A stretch of 58,068 bases of DNA. It comes from Woeseiaceae bacterium (GTDB taxonomy: Bacteria > Pseudomonadota > Gammaproteobacteria > Steroidobacterales > Woeseiaceae). Both the position numbers and the translations under genes were made by a program. Shown here piece after piece: positions 1 through 9,230 of the stretch (positions are counted from its first letter, which is position 1; each line of letters opens with the position of its first letter). The notes below the pieces were generated by a model, which searched no databases, was not told the DNA's origin, and saw nothing but the letters and a program-made list of their open reading frames with translations. The stretch lies in NCBI GenBank assembly GCA_011772865.1, contig WVYQ01000023.1, forward strand, positions 182,326 through 240,393. The letters are read 5' to 3'.

Positions 1-80
1 GAGGGATTCGAACCCTCGAAGGGCTTTTAACCCTTACTCCCTTAGCAGGGGAGCGCTTTCGACCACTCAGCCATCTCTCC
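1..80 (-). tRNA. tRNA-Ser (anticodon GCU), 3' end cut by window edge
   Basis: The minus strand starting at 80 reads as a class II tRNA. It has a GGAGAGAUGG 5' arm, a D arm with GAGUGGUCGAAAGC, an anticodon loop CUGCUAA (anticodon GCU, reading AGC/AGU serine codons), a long variable arm and a GGGUUCGAAUCCC T arm. The 3' acceptor strand and CCA lie outside the window. It follows csrA on the same strand, the conserved alaS-csrA-tRNA-Ser order known from many gammaproteobacteria. A TACAAT hexamer on the minus strand (125-130) could be its -10 box. A short GCCGCT/AGCGGC hairpin (88-104) lies just upstream. Confidence 0.95.
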
Positions 81-180
81 GATTCGAGCCGCTCTCGCAG
101 CGGCCGGACATGTTACTGGCAGGGATTGTACAGGTAAACCCCAGATCTCGAGAATTGCCCTCTCAGCAATTCGGTGACGA

Positions 181-384
181 TCAGTCGTCGTCGGCGGATT
201 TTTCGGCGCCGCCCTCCGCCTTTTCGCTCTGAATTCGCTCGTAGATCTCTTCTCGGTGCACAGCCACGTCTTTCGGCGCGTTGATGCCGATACGTACCTG
301 ATTCCCTTTGACCCCCAGGACGGTGATCGTGATATCGCTCCCGATCATGACCGTCTCTCCAGCGCGTCGCGTCAGAATAAGCAT
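181..384 (-). CDS. csrA: Carbon storage regulator CsrA
   Basis: This 67-residue RNA-binding homodimer controls translation and stability of target mRNAs by binding GGA motifs in hairpin loops near ribosome binding sites. The protein begins [15 protein letters not shown] and carries the family core, including [14 protein letters not shown] and the [10 protein letters not shown] helix. The C-terminal tail is acidic. Length and start match the family. It lies between alaS and tRNA-Ser, the usual location. The leader holds four GGA triplets within 26 nt of the start codon, suggesting that CsrA represses its own translation, as known for E. coli csrA. Other targets cannot be seen from here. Confidence 0.97.
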   Translation of the reverse strand: MLILTRRAGETVMIGSDITITVLGVKGNQVRIGINAPKDVAVHREEIYERIQSEKAEGGAEKSADDD

Positions 385-388
385 GACT

Positions 389-414
389 TCCTACTCCTGC
401 CTTTCCGGGACTCC
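389..414 (-). promoter_or_regulatory. Cluster of four GGA motifs in the csrA leader (probable CsrA autoregulatory sites)
   Basis: On the minus strand the triplets GGA occur at 414-412, 406-404, 397-395 and 391-389, immediately upstream of the csrA start codon (384). The last two overlap the purine-rich ribosome binding region. CsrA recognises A(N)GGA, and the E. coli csrA leader is also a multi-site CsrA target. That the sites are bound here is inferred. Confidence 0.55.
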
Positions 415-516
415 GCCCGTCTTTCTTTTTTTACGCGTCGTTCGTCTGTAAACCCCTGTAATACTAGCGGATTTCGGGCAAATATGCCCATACAACCGTT
501 ATTTCAGGCTGGCCGG

Positions 517-3123
517 TCAGCCGAGTTGTTCCGCGACCCAAGCCGACACCGAGCTTAGCGCTGTGTCGAGGGCCTCGGGATTGGTGCCGCCGGCCTGGGC
601 AAAATCGGGCCTGCCACCGCCCTTGCCGCCCACTTGCTCGGCGACGGGCTTGATCAGGTCTCCTGCCCGGATGCGGTCCGTATTGTTCTTCGTGACGCCC
701 GCTGCGAGGAGCACCTTGCCGTCGTCGACCGTGCCCAGCACGATCACGGCGTTCTGCAGCTTGTCTTTGGCTCGATCAACTGCCTCGCGCAGCATGCTGG
801 CATCGACATCGTGCACTCGGGCCGCGAGTACCTTGATACCTGCGATCTCCTGGATGTAGTCCTCCTGGTCCGATCCCTCGCCCGTGATAAGTGCGTGTCT
901 TGCGGTCGCCAGTCTCTTCTGGAGCTCCTTTTTTTCCCTCAGGAGCTGTTCAATCCTGGTCGCGGCCTGGTCAGGCTGCGCCTTGAGTAAATCGGCAATC
1001 TCGTTAAGCATGCGCTCTTTGCTATCCATCCACTCCAGCGCGCCCTTGCCGGTGACGGCCTCGATACGGCGGACGCCCGAAGCGATGCCCGTTTCATGCG
1101 TGATCTTGAAGACGCCAATGTCACCGGTGCGATCGACGTGCGTGCCACCGCAAAGCTCCACCGAAAATCCGCCGAAGTTCAGCACCCGCACCCTGTCTTC
1201 GTACTTCTCACCAAACAGCGCGATCGCGCCCGACGCCACGGCATCGTCGTAGCTCATAAGCTTCGTCTCCGCAGCGACATTGCGGCGGATCTCGTTGTTG
1301 ACGATGTCTTCTATCTCGGCAATCTGTTCGACGCTGACGGGCTCGTAATGCGAGAAATCAAAGCGCAGGCGGTCGGGCGCCACCAATGAGCCCTTTTGCT
1401 GAACGTGGTCACCGAGTACTTCGCGCAGCGCAGCATGCATCAGGTGGGTGGCCGAGTGATTGAGCCGGATCGCCTGCCGGCGTTGGGCATCCACATGCGC
1501 TTCGACTTCGTCGCCTACGCTGAGCTCGCCCGCCTGTACCGAGCCATAGTGAACGATGGCCTTGTCGGACTTCTGCGTGTCGACGACCGTGAACGAGTGG
1601 TCGCCCGCAGAGATCGTGCCCGTATCGCCAATCTGACCACCGCTCTCGGCATAGAATGGCGTCGAGGAGAGAATGACCGCCCCGTCCTCACCGAGATTCA
1701 AGGTCTCGACAGGCTTGCCGTCATTGAACATCGCGACGACTTCGCATGAGGCCTCGGTTCCCTCGTAGCCGAGGAACTCCGACTCCGCATCCGTTGTGAT
1801 GCCGTCCTTGCCGATCGCGCTGAATTTGCTGGCGGCCCGGCCGCGATCGCGCTGCCCCTCCATCGATTCCTCGAACCCTTGCTGGTCGATGGACAGGCCG
1901 CGCTCGCGCGCGATGTCGGCCGTCAGGTCGACCGGGAACCCGTAGGTGTCGTAAAGCTTGAACACGACATCGCCCGGGATCACCTTGCCATCCAACACGG
2001 CAATCGCCTCTTCGAGGATTTCCATGCCCGCATCGAGCGTCTCGGCGAAGCGCTGCTCCTCTTTCCTGAGAACTTTCCCGACATGCGCCTGCGCTTTTTT
2101 AAGTTCGGGATAGGCAGCTCCCATCTCGTCGACGAGCGGGTCAACGAGTTTATGGAAGAACAGGTCATGGGCACCAAGCTTCTTCCCGTGGCGAATCGCG
2201 CGACGAATGATGCGCCGGAGCACATAACCCCTGCCCTCGTTACCGGGCAAAACGCCGTCGACAATCAGGAACGCACAGGCGCGAATGTGGTCGGCGATAA
2301 CGTTGAGCGAGCTCGAACCGTCGTTCTCGACACCGAGCGTTTTCGCAGCCGTGTCGATCAGCCCGGCAAACAGGTCGATTTCGTAGTTGCTGTGCACACC
2401 CTGCATCACGGCCGCCATGCGCTCGAGCCCCATGCCGGTGTCCACGGAGGGCTTCGGCAGCGGGACCATCTCGCCGTCGGCCGAGCGATCGAACTGCATA
2501 AACACGAGATTCCAGATCTCGACGTAGCGGTCGCCGTCTTCGTCGGGCGATCCTGGCGGACCGCCTTCGACGTCGGGCCCGTGGTCGTAGAAGATCTCGC
2601 TGCACGGGCCGCACGGCCCGGTATCGCCCATGGCCCAGAAGTTGTCCTTGGCGCCCATGCGCGAAAAACGGCCGGGGTCGATCTTCACCTCGTTGAGCCA
2701 GATGTCGGCGGCTTCGTCATCGTCCTCGAATACCGTGACCCAGAGCCGCTCGGGCGCAAGACCCAGAGTCTCGGTCAGGAACTCCCACGCGTACTTGATT
2801 GCATCGCGCTTGAAGTAATCGCCGAAGCTGAAGTTGCCGAGCATCTCGAAAAACGTGTGGTGGCGCGCGGTGTAGCCCACGTTCTCGAGGTCATTGTGCT
2901 TGCCGCCGGCACGCACGCAGCGCTGCGACGTCACGGCGCGGTCGTATTTGCGTTTCTCCGAGCCGAGGAAGACGTCCTTGAATTGCACCATGCCGGCATT
3001 GGTAAACAACAGCGTCGGGTCATTGCCAGGCACGAGCGGAGAGCTCGCGACGACTTCGTGGTCCTTGTCGCGAAAGAAGTCCAGGAATGCCTGGCGCAGC
3101 TCGTTGCTCGTCATGGTTTTCAT
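517..3123 (-). CDS. alaS: Alanine--tRNA ligase AlaS
   Basis: This class II aminoacyl-tRNA synthetase charges tRNA-Ala and edits mischarged Ser/Gly. It is about 868 residues. It has the N-terminal catalytic core, an editing domain with the zinc motif NHSATHLMH and the distal CGGTH, and a C-terminal DHHA1-like domain. The frame stays open further upstream to 3237, but that part overlaps recX and does not look like AlaS. The family N-terminus begins at [17 protein letters not shown], so I start at the ATG at 3123; the ATG at 3114 is an alternative. It lies 16 nt after recX and 132 nt before csrA. Confidence 0.97.
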   Translation of the reverse strand: MKTMTSNELRQAFLDFFRDKDHEVVASSPLVPGNDPTLLFTNAGMVQFKDVFLGSEKRKYDRAVTSQRCVRAGGKHNDLENVGYTARHHTFFEMLGNFSFGDYFKRDAIKYAWEFLTETLGLAPERLWVTVFEDDDEAADIWLNEVKIDPGRFSRMGAKDNFWAMGDTGPCGPCSEIFYDHGPDVEGGPPGSPDEDGDRYVEIWNLVFMQFDRSADGEMVPLPKPSVDTGMGLERMAAVMQGVHSNYEIDLFAGLIDTAAKTLGVENDGSSSLNVIADHIRACAFLIVDGVLPGNEGRGYVLRRIIRRAIRHGKKLGAHDLFFHKLVDPLVDEMGAAYPELKKAQAHVGKVLRKEEQRFAETLDAGMEILEEAIAVLDGKVIPGDVVFKLYDTYGFPVDLTADIARERGLSIDQQGFEESMEGQRDRGRAASKFSAIGKDGITTDAESEFLGYEGTEASCEVVAMFNDGKPVETLNLGEDGAVILSSTPFYAESGGQIGDTGTISAGDHSFTVVDTQKSDKAIVHYGSVQAGELSVGDEVEAHVDAQRRQAIRLNHSATHLMHAALREVLGDHVQQKGSLVAPDRLRFDFSHYEPVSVEQIAEIEDIVNNEIRRNVAAETKLMSYDDAVASGAIALFGEKYEDRVRVLNFGGFSVELCGGTHVDRTGDIGVFKITHETGIASGVRRIEAVTGKGALEWMDSKERMLNEIADLLKAQPDQAATRIEQLLREKKELQKRLATARHALITGEGSDQEDYIQEIAGIKVLAARVHDVDASMLREAVDRAKDKLQNAVIVLGTVDDGKVLLAAGVTKNNTDRIRAGDLIKPVAEQVGGKGGGRPDFAQAGGTNPEALDTALSSVSAWVAEQLG

Positions 3124-3139
3124 CGTGCAAATTGTAGGC

Positions 3140-3604
3140 TTATTCAACGTCAGCCGAAACAGCCGCCTGTATCTGGTCGGAGTCGAATCCTCGCGACCGC
3201 AGGAAGCGCATCTGCCGCGCTTTGTCCCTGAACTCAAGTGGTGCGTCCGGACCGAACTTTTTCAAGCGTACATCGCGAGCCAGCGCATACCAGTCCTCGC
3301 CCGCCGCTTCGATGGCGATGTCGATGACCGGCCTTGTGAGTCCGCGCTGGCGAAGGTCGGCGCGGATGACCTGCGGCCCCTTGCCCTGATTGATCCGGGA
3401 GCGGACAAACGCTTCGGCGAAGCGTTCGTCATCCTGCAGACCGTCGTCGATAAGTCGTGCGACGGCTTCATTCGCCACATCGGAATCGAAGCCAGAACGG
3501 ATCAGCTTGTCGAGGAGTTCACCGCGCCCGTATTCGCGGCGGGCGAGGTAATCCATCGCCTTCTTGCGGGCCTCGACAGGATCGGAAAAACGGTCGTCAT
3601 CCAC
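3140..3604 (-). CDS. recX: Regulatory protein RecX
   Basis: RecX modulates RecA by inhibiting filament extension and ATPase activity. At 154 residues it has the usual length. It is built of repeated three-helix units, with recognisable segments such as [19 protein letters not shown] (here [15 protein letters not shown]) and [17 protein letters not shown]. It starts with GTG at 3604, 33 nt behind recA, so it is probably transcribed by read-through from the SOS-controlled recA promoter, as in E. coli. The order recA-recX-alaS supports the assignment. Confidence 0.94.
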   Translation of the reverse strand: MDDDRFSDPVEARKKAMDYLARREYGRGELLDKLIRSGFDSDVANEAVARLIDDGLQDDERFAEAFVRSRINQGKGPQVIRADLRQRGLTRPVIDIAIEAAGEDWYALARDVRLKKFGPDAPLEFRDKARQMRFLRSRGFDSDQIQAAVSADVE

Positions 3605-3637
3605 GAGATCGCTTCGCCCTTCGGGCTCGCAACAACG

Positions 3638-4684
<1,047 letters not shown>

Positions 4685-4739
4685 TGTCGATTGCCATCCG
4701 GTAGGTGTTGGTTGAGGGGTCGTATTATTTCACAAACAA

Positions 4740-4755
4740 CTGTACATAACTACAG
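4740..4755 (-). promoter_or_regulatory. LexA (SOS) box upstream of recA
   Basis: On the minus strand the sequence is CTGTAGTTATGTACAG, an exact CTG-N10-CAG match to the gammaproteobacterial LexA operator with an AT-rich centre. It lies 56 nt upstream of the recA start codon, where LexA would block the promoter. Confidence 0.9.
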
Positions 4756-4794
4756 TATTTGAAATCCGTAACTCGGCGATTTCTCAAGAAATGC

Positions 4795-5310
4795 TCAGAA
4801 GTCATTGAGCAACGGGCGGTACGATGTCCGGCCGCCCTCGCTGACCGACTCCAGCAGTTCGAAATTCGACCATTCGATCTCCGCAGACTGCGCGAGCCGG
4901 ATCGGCTCGAACGGCCTGGCGTTGCGCACGACCGTAATATGCGGCCGGTAAACACGCTCGGGCGGCTCCACCCCGATATCCAGCATCAGGCTGTGCAAAC
5001 GCCCGACGAGCGCCTCCATGTCGGGCGGCACGCGCGGCGGCACAACCGTCGCTATCTTCGGCCGCGGCCAGAATTCGACCCGGTCGAGTCGCAGGCGGAA
5101 AGGCTCGAACGTGACCGCCCGGGCCTGGTCCATGAGCCCGGGAATGAAACGCACGTCGAGATCGCCGATATAAGCAAGCGTGACATGCCAATCGCGGCGA
5201 TCGACAGCCCTGCCCTCGACTTCTTTTATAAAGGGACCGATCATGTCACGCATGCGGTCCCGTTGCCGGGCATCGGGCCAGAGTGCAAAAAAGATGCGTT
5301 TGGTGTTCAC
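4795..5310 (-). CDS. thpR: RNA 2',3'-cyclic phosphodiesterase (2'-5' RNA ligase family)
   Basis: ThpR belongs to the 2H phosphoesterase family, which hydrolyses 2',3'-cyclic phosphates at RNA ends and can join tRNA halves in vitro. The 171-residue protein has the two signature HxT/S-hydrophobic motifs, HVTL near residue 42 and HITV near residue 124. It also has the common FFALWPD start. It overlaps pncC by the 4-base ATGA, so the two are translationally coupled. The pncC-thpR pair sits upstream of recA, close to the cinA-recA neighbourhood of many bacteria. The physiological substrate is unknown. Confidence 0.9.
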   Translation of the reverse strand: MNTKRIFFALWPDARQRDRMRDMIGPFIKEVEGRAVDRRDWHVTLAYIGDLDVRFIPGLMDQARAVTFEPFRLRLDRVEFWPRPKIATVVPPRVPPDMEALVGRLHSLMLDIGVEPPERVYRPHITVVRNARPFEPIRLAQSAEIEWSNFELLESVSEGGRTSYRPLLNDF

Positions 5311-5804
5311 AGCCGGTCGAGAACTCCCTGCAGCGCATGCACGACTGTCAACTCGCGTATCAGGTCCCGGTCGCCGTCGAAGTGCTCACCGCTCGTCTCG
5401 GTGCGAATCTTGCCCCCATCTCGCACGGCCCAGGCAAACCAGACCGTGCCGACCGGTTTTTCGTCGGTGCCACCGTCAGGACCCGCGATGCCGCTGACCG
5501 CGACCGCGATATCGGCGCCACTCAGGTTGATGACGCCCCTGGCCATCTCCTCGACGACGGCCTCGCTGACCGAGCCGTGATCTTCGAGCGTTTCGTTTTT
5601 CACGCCAAGGATGTGTTCCTTGGCGCCGTTGGAGTAGCTGACGACGCCGTAGTGAAAGACCGCCGACGAGCCCGGAATGTCGGTAATGGCCTTCGCCACC
5701 CAGCCGCCCGTGCACGATTCCGCCGTGGACACTGCCTTGCCGGCTTCGGTCATGTCATTGACGAGCGCGGCAGCCAATTTCCGGATCGATTCGTGGTCAG
5801 CCAT
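5307..5804 (-). CDS. pncC: Nicotinamide-nucleotide amidohydrolase PncC (CinA C-terminal domain)
   Basis: PncC deamidates NMN to nicotinic acid mononucleotide, recycling pyridine nucleotides, for example NMN released by NAD-dependent DNA ligase. This 165-residue stand-alone domain carries the AESCTGG motif with the catalytic serine, the YSN segment and the GIAGPDGG motif. No N-terminal MoCF-like CinA domain is present, as in E. coli PncC. It overlaps the preceding glycosyltransferase by 8 nt and the following thpR by 4 nt, suggesting one transcript. Confidence 0.93.
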   Translation of the reverse strand: MADHESIRKLAAALVNDMTEAGKAVSTAESCTGGWVAKAITDIPGSSAVFHYGVVSYSNGAKEHILGVKNETLEDHGSVSEAVVEEMARGVINLSGADIAVAVSGIAGPDGGTDEKPVGTVWFAWAVRDGGKIRTETSGEHFDGDRDLIRELTVVHALQGVLDRL

Positions 5805-6882
5805 TCAGTACCGATTCGTAGAGTGCAACATGCTTGTCCGCCATCGTAACGATCGAGAAATCATTTTGCATCCGTTCCTGGCCGGCAGCGCCCATCCTGA
5901 TTCTGAGCGATGCATCTTCTATCAGCGCTTCGATCGCATGACGCAGCGCATCGGTGTCCTCGGGCGGCACCAGGAAACCTGTCTGGCCATCAATCACGGC
6001 CTCGGGCAGCCCACCGGCATCGAAGCCGACGACGGGCACCGCTGCGGCGGCCGCCTTCAGGGCGGCGACGCCGAGTCCTTCGGCGAGTGCGGGGTGGGCG
6101 AAGATGTCGATACACCCCGTGAACTCGTCGAGATCGTCGCGAAAGCCCGCGAACTGCACGATGTCGCCGAGACCGAGGGATGCCGCCTGCGCACGCAACT
6201 GCTGGTTGAGATAACCCTCCCCGAAAATGATGAGTCGAACCTGCGGATACTTGTGGCGCAGGTCGGCAACCGCCTGCAGCAGGTAGCGGTGTCCCTTGCG
6301 CGGGATCAGTTGACCGGCGGCGGCTATTACGCACGCGTCTTCGGGAACCCCGAAATCGGCGCGAATACGGCCGCAATCCGGTTTGCGTGACAACGCCTCC
6401 GTGTCGACGGCACTACGGATCACCTCGATGCGTTCTTCGTCGACCCCGTGCTCGCGCAGGACGCGCGCGATCGTCTCCGAGATCGCGATGATTTTCCGGA
6501 AGGGCCGGTAGCGCAGCGCCGCCATCAGGCGCATCTCGGCATTATCGACCCGCCGCGATACGACAGCCGGCACGTCGGCAAAACTCGCAGCGAGACCGCC
6601 GAGCACGTCGGCGCCGCGCCGGCTGTGACAGTGGACGAGATCGGGCTTGAGGGCCTGGATGTACTGCGTCAACCGGTAGGCGAATGGCAGGTCGAGATCG
6701 CCGGCGCAGAAAAGATTCTGCACCCGTATGCTCGCCAGCCGCGCGGCCTTGTCGATGCCGGATGCCGGCGGGCACACGAGAATGGATTCGTGACCGCGCT
6801 CGGCCAGCGCGCTAATCAGGTAGATTACCTGCTGCGGCCCGCCGTAAAGATGGCGCCCGGTCTCCACATGCAGTATTTTCAT
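5797..6882 (-). CDS. Glycosyltransferase family 4 protein
   Basis: This is a GT-B fold sugar transferase of 361 residues. The N-terminal GT4 domain starts [21 protein letters not shown], with a glycine-rich acceptor loop. The C-terminal domain has [15 protein letters not shown] and [20 protein letters not shown]. Donor and acceptor cannot be told from sequence; LPS or another surface glycan is likely. In the C-terminal EX7E motif the second glutamate is replaced by lysine, which is unusual for an active retaining GT4. It overlaps pncC by 8 nt and is divergent from the DUF1538 operon, with 46 nt between the start codons. Confidence 0.88.
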   Translation of the reverse strand: MKILHVETGRHLYGGPQQVIYLISALAERGHESILVCPPASGIDKAARLASIRVQNLFCAGDLDLPFAYRLTQYIQALKPDLVHCHSRRGADVLGGLAASFADVPAVVSRRVDNAEMRLMAALRYRPFRKIIAISETIARVLREHGVDEERIEVIRSAVDTEALSRKPDCGRIRADFGVPEDACVIAAAGQLIPRKGHRYLLQAVADLRHKYPQVRLIIFGEGYLNQQLRAQAASLGLGDIVQFAGFRDDLDEFTGCIDIFAHPALAEGLGVAALKAAAAAVPVVGFDAGGLPEAVIDGQTGFLVPPEDTDALRHAIEALIEDASLRIRMGAAGQERMQNDFSIVTMADKHVALYESVLNG

Positions 6883-6928
6883 CGTTGCTATAAGAAGAAC
6901 ACCCGCTCCGAGCCATCATAGCTCGAAC

Positions 6929-7672
6929 ATGATCCAAAATCTGACAGCTTTCTGGACACACACCAAGGGCAGCATGCGCGATCTCGCACCGATCGTGATC
7001 GTGATCGCGTTTTTCGAATTCGTGGTGCTGCAGCAAGTACCGGACGGCCTGTTCGGGATCCTCGCAGGCGTATTGATCGTCGTTATCGGCCTGACGTTGT
7101 TCATCTACGGGCTCGAACTGGCGCTGTTCCCGATTGGTGACGCGCTCGCCGTTGCGCTGGCCACGAAAGGCAGTCTCTTTTGGCTGCTGACCTTCGCCTT
7201 TGCGCTCGGCTTCGGCACCACGATCGCGGAGCCCGCCCTGACGGCGATCGCGACGGAAGCGTCCGAAATCGCGGCGCAGGACGGAGCCATTCCGAATACC
7301 GAGGATGCGATGCGCAAATACATGCTGGGCCTGCGCGTCACCGTGGCGCTGTCGGTCGGCACGGCGCTGGTTCTCGGCGTGCTGCGCATCATCCTCGGGT
7401 GGTCGCTGCCCGTGATGATCATCTCGGGCTACATACTGGTTGTCGGCATGACGGCAATCGCACCGGCCGACATCGTCGGTGTCGCCTATGACTCGGGCGG
7501 CGTCACGACCTCGACGGTCACGGTGCCGTTGGTCACGGCGCTCGGCGTCGGGCTGGCCTCCTCGTTGCGCGGCCGTAACCCGATGACCGACGGCTTCGGC
7601 CTGATCGCGTTCGCCTCGCTCACCCCCATGATCTTCGTGATGGCCTACGGAGGGATCATCCAGTGGCTGTGA
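6929..7672 (+). CDS. DUF1538 membrane protein, first of a pair (UmpA-like)
   Basis: This 247-residue polytopic membrane protein belongs to the DUF1538 family. It shares two blocks with the next gene: an AEPAL segment at about residue 95, and [15 protein letters not shown] at about residue 188 followed by DGFGL. From memory, a DUF1538 pair from Halomonas was reported as a two-component Na+(Li+,K+)/H+ antiporter (UmpAB), so cation/proton exchange is the best guess. The next gene overlaps it by 10 nt, so the two probably form a heteromeric complex in the inner membrane. The promoter must lie in the 46-nt gap shared with the divergent glycosyltransferase. Confidence 0.85.
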   Translation: MIQNLTAFWTHTKGSMRDLAPIVIVIAFFEFVVLQQVPDGLFGILAGVLIVVIGLTLFIYGLELALFPIGDALAVALATKGSLFWLLTFAFALGFGTTIAEPALTAIATEASEIAAQDGAIPNTEDAMRKYMLGLRVTVALSVGTALVLGVLRIILGWSLPVMIISGYILVVGMTAIAPADIVGVAYDSGGVTTSTVTVPLVTALGVGLASSLRGRNPMTDGFGLIAFASLTPMIFVMAYGGIIQWL

Positions 7673-8469
7673 TCCTCGACGCCCTTATGACGATCCTGTA
7701 CACGGCCATGGACGTCCTGCCGATCGTGCTGTTCATCTTCGGCTTCCAGGCTTTCGTGATCCGCAAACCGCTGCCGCACTTCAAACGCCTGCTCGCCGGC
7801 CTCGGATTTGTCGTACTCGGACTGGGAATGTTCCTGATTGGCCTCGAAATGGCTCTGTTCCCGCTGGGCCGCGAGATGGCCGCGCAGCTGACGTCGCCCG
7901 AAGCGCTCGTCGGCGATGGCGGCCATCACTGGAGCTCTTACCTGTGGGTCTATTTGTTTGCGGCATCCATAGGATTCGCGGCCGCTATCGCCGAGCCGGC
8001 GCTGCTCGCCGTGTCGATGAAAGCCCATGACGTGTCGGGCGGCGCCATCAGCGTCTGGGGCCTGCGCATAGCCGTGGCCATTGGCGCAGGTATCGGCGTG
8101 TCACTCGGCACCTACCGAATCATCGCTGGCCTGCCGTTGCAATATTTCATCATGGTCGGCTACGTTGTGGTCGTGTTGCAGACGATCTGGGCGCCGAAAC
8201 TGATTGTCCCGCTCGCCTACGACTCCGGCGGCGTGACGACATCGACCGTCACGGTGCCGCTGATCGCCGCGCTGGGCCTGGGCCTGGCCGAGACGATACC
8301 GGGTAGGAGCCCGCTGCTGGACGGTTTCGGGCTGGTCGCGATCGCGGCCCTGTTCCCGATCATCTCCGTGCTCGCATACGCTCAGCTGAGCGCTATTACC
8401 GAGCGGCGAAAGGAGCGCCGACGCAAACAAGAACAACGGGATGATCCCCTTCTCGTGGAGGAAAGCTAA
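7663..8469 (+). CDS. DUF1538 membrane protein, second of a pair (UmpB-like)
   Basis: This 268-residue polytopic membrane protein starts with GTG inside the end of the first DUF1538 gene. It repeats the partner's conserved blocks: AEPAL, and [15 protein letters not shown] followed by [14 protein letters not shown]. This points to two homologous halves arising by duplication. A basic, hydrophilic tail ([15 protein letters not shown]) probably faces the cytoplasm and could contact the PII-like or CBS proteins encoded next; that contact is inference. Its stop overlaps the next start (TAATG). Transport of a cation is the likely role, but the substrate is unproven in this organism. Confidence 0.85.
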   Translation: MAVILDALMTILYTAMDVLPIVLFIFGFQAFVIRKPLPHFKRLLAGLGFVVLGLGMFLIGLEMALFPLGREMAAQLTSPEALVGDGGHHWSSYLWVYLFAASIGFAAAIAEPALLAVSMKAHDVSGGAISVWGLRIAVAIGAGIGVSLGTYRIIAGLPLQYFIMVGYVVVVLQTIWAPKLIVPLAYDSGGVTTSTVTVPLIAALGLGLAETIPGRSPLLDGFGLVAIAALFPIISVLAYAQLSAITERRKERRRKQEQRDDPLLVEES

Positions 8470-8819
8470 TGCATTTCAAATTACTGGTTGTTTTCGTCGA
8501 GGATTCGAAGACCGACGCCGTACTCAAGGCGGCACGGGAATCTGGTGCCACAGGTTGTACCGTCGTCAGCAATGCGCGCGGGGAAGGTATCGACGTCCCG
8601 TCGAGCTTTTTCGGCCTCGCCCTGACGACGCAGCGGGACGTGGTTATGCTGCTCGTCGAGGAGCACCTTAGCCGCGAGATACTGGAACACATCGGCGTCA
8701 TCGGCGAGTTCGACGAAAAGCCCGGTACCGGGCTCGCCATTCAGATTGACGTGGAAGACGCAGTGGGCGCTTTGAGCCAGGCCGAACGCCTGGTCGATAT
8801 CGTGGAGGAACAACTATGA
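8469..8819 (+). CDS. PII-like signalling protein linked to the DUF1538 pair
   Basis: This 116-residue protein has the PII superfamily beta-alpha-beta layout: it starts HFKLLVVFVEDSKTDAVLKAARESGATGCTVV and ends with a GTGLAIQIDVEDAVG strand. Canonical PII proteins bind ATP/ADP and 2-oxoglutarate and gate transporters or enzymes through the T-loop. Here the T-loop region (about residues 37-54) lacks the conserved uridylylatable tyrosine context of GlnB/GlnK. It overlaps its neighbours by 1 and 4 nt. The position between two transport genes and a CBS gene suggests it senses nucleotides and regulates the transporter. The ligand is unknown. Confidence 0.8.
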   Translation: MHFKLLVVFVEDSKTDAVLKAARESGATGCTVVSNARGEGIDVPSSFFGLALTTQRDVVMLLVEEHLSREILEHIGVIGEFDEKPGTGLAIQIDVEDAVGALSQAERLVDIVEEQL

Positions 8820-9220
8820 ACATACCCGAGCGAATTTCGGTGCGCAAAGCCATGCGCGAAGATGTCACTTTCATCGACGGCCGCAAGAACGTGCTCGACG
8901 CCCTGCGGGCCATGCGCGATGGCGAGTGCACGAGCCTGATCGTGGAAAAACGCGACGACCACGACGAGTACGGCATCCTGACGCTTTCTGATATTGCCAA
9001 AAAGGTCATCGCAAAGGACCGCGCGCCGGAGCGAGTGCACGTGTTCGAGATCATGTCCAAGCCGTTGATTTCCGTGCATCCGAACATGGACATACGCTAT
9101 TGCGCGAGGCTGTTCCGGAAGTTCGGCATCCGCCGCGCACCTGTCGTCGAGGAACACAAGGTCGTCGGCATGATCAGTTATTACCACCTCGTGCTCGAAG
9201 CATTGCCCGAACTCGACTAG
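8816..9220 (+). CDS. Twin CBS-domain protein
   Basis: This 134-residue protein consists almost entirely of two CBS motifs. The first runs from about residue 9 ([23 protein letters not shown]...). The second runs from about residue 76 ([36 protein letters not shown]). CBS pairs (Bateman modules) bind adenosine nucleotides such as AMP, ATP or c-di-AMP and regulate channels and transporters. It overlaps the PII-like gene by ATGA and ends the operon 10 nt before mutS. Inference: it is a second cytosolic energy or nucleotide sensor for the DUF1538 transporter. Confidence 0.88.
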   Translation: MNIPERISVRKAMREDVTFIDGRKNVLDALRAMRDGECTSLIVEKRDDHDEYGILTLSDIAKKVIAKDRAPERVHVFEIMSKPLISVHPNMDIRYCARLFRKFGIRRAPVVEEHKVVGMISYYHLVLEALPELD

Positions 9221-9230
9221 GCTGTCTTTT

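Noticed and set aside
476-489. GGGCA-AATA-TGCCC hairpin between alaS and csrA as a terminator
   Set aside because: Only a 5-bp stem and no T-run in the alaS direction; csrA is probably reached by read-through or its own promoter.
1879-3231. 450-codon open frame on the plus strand
   Set aside because: It is antisense to alaS, with low-complexity composition typical of a shadow frame.
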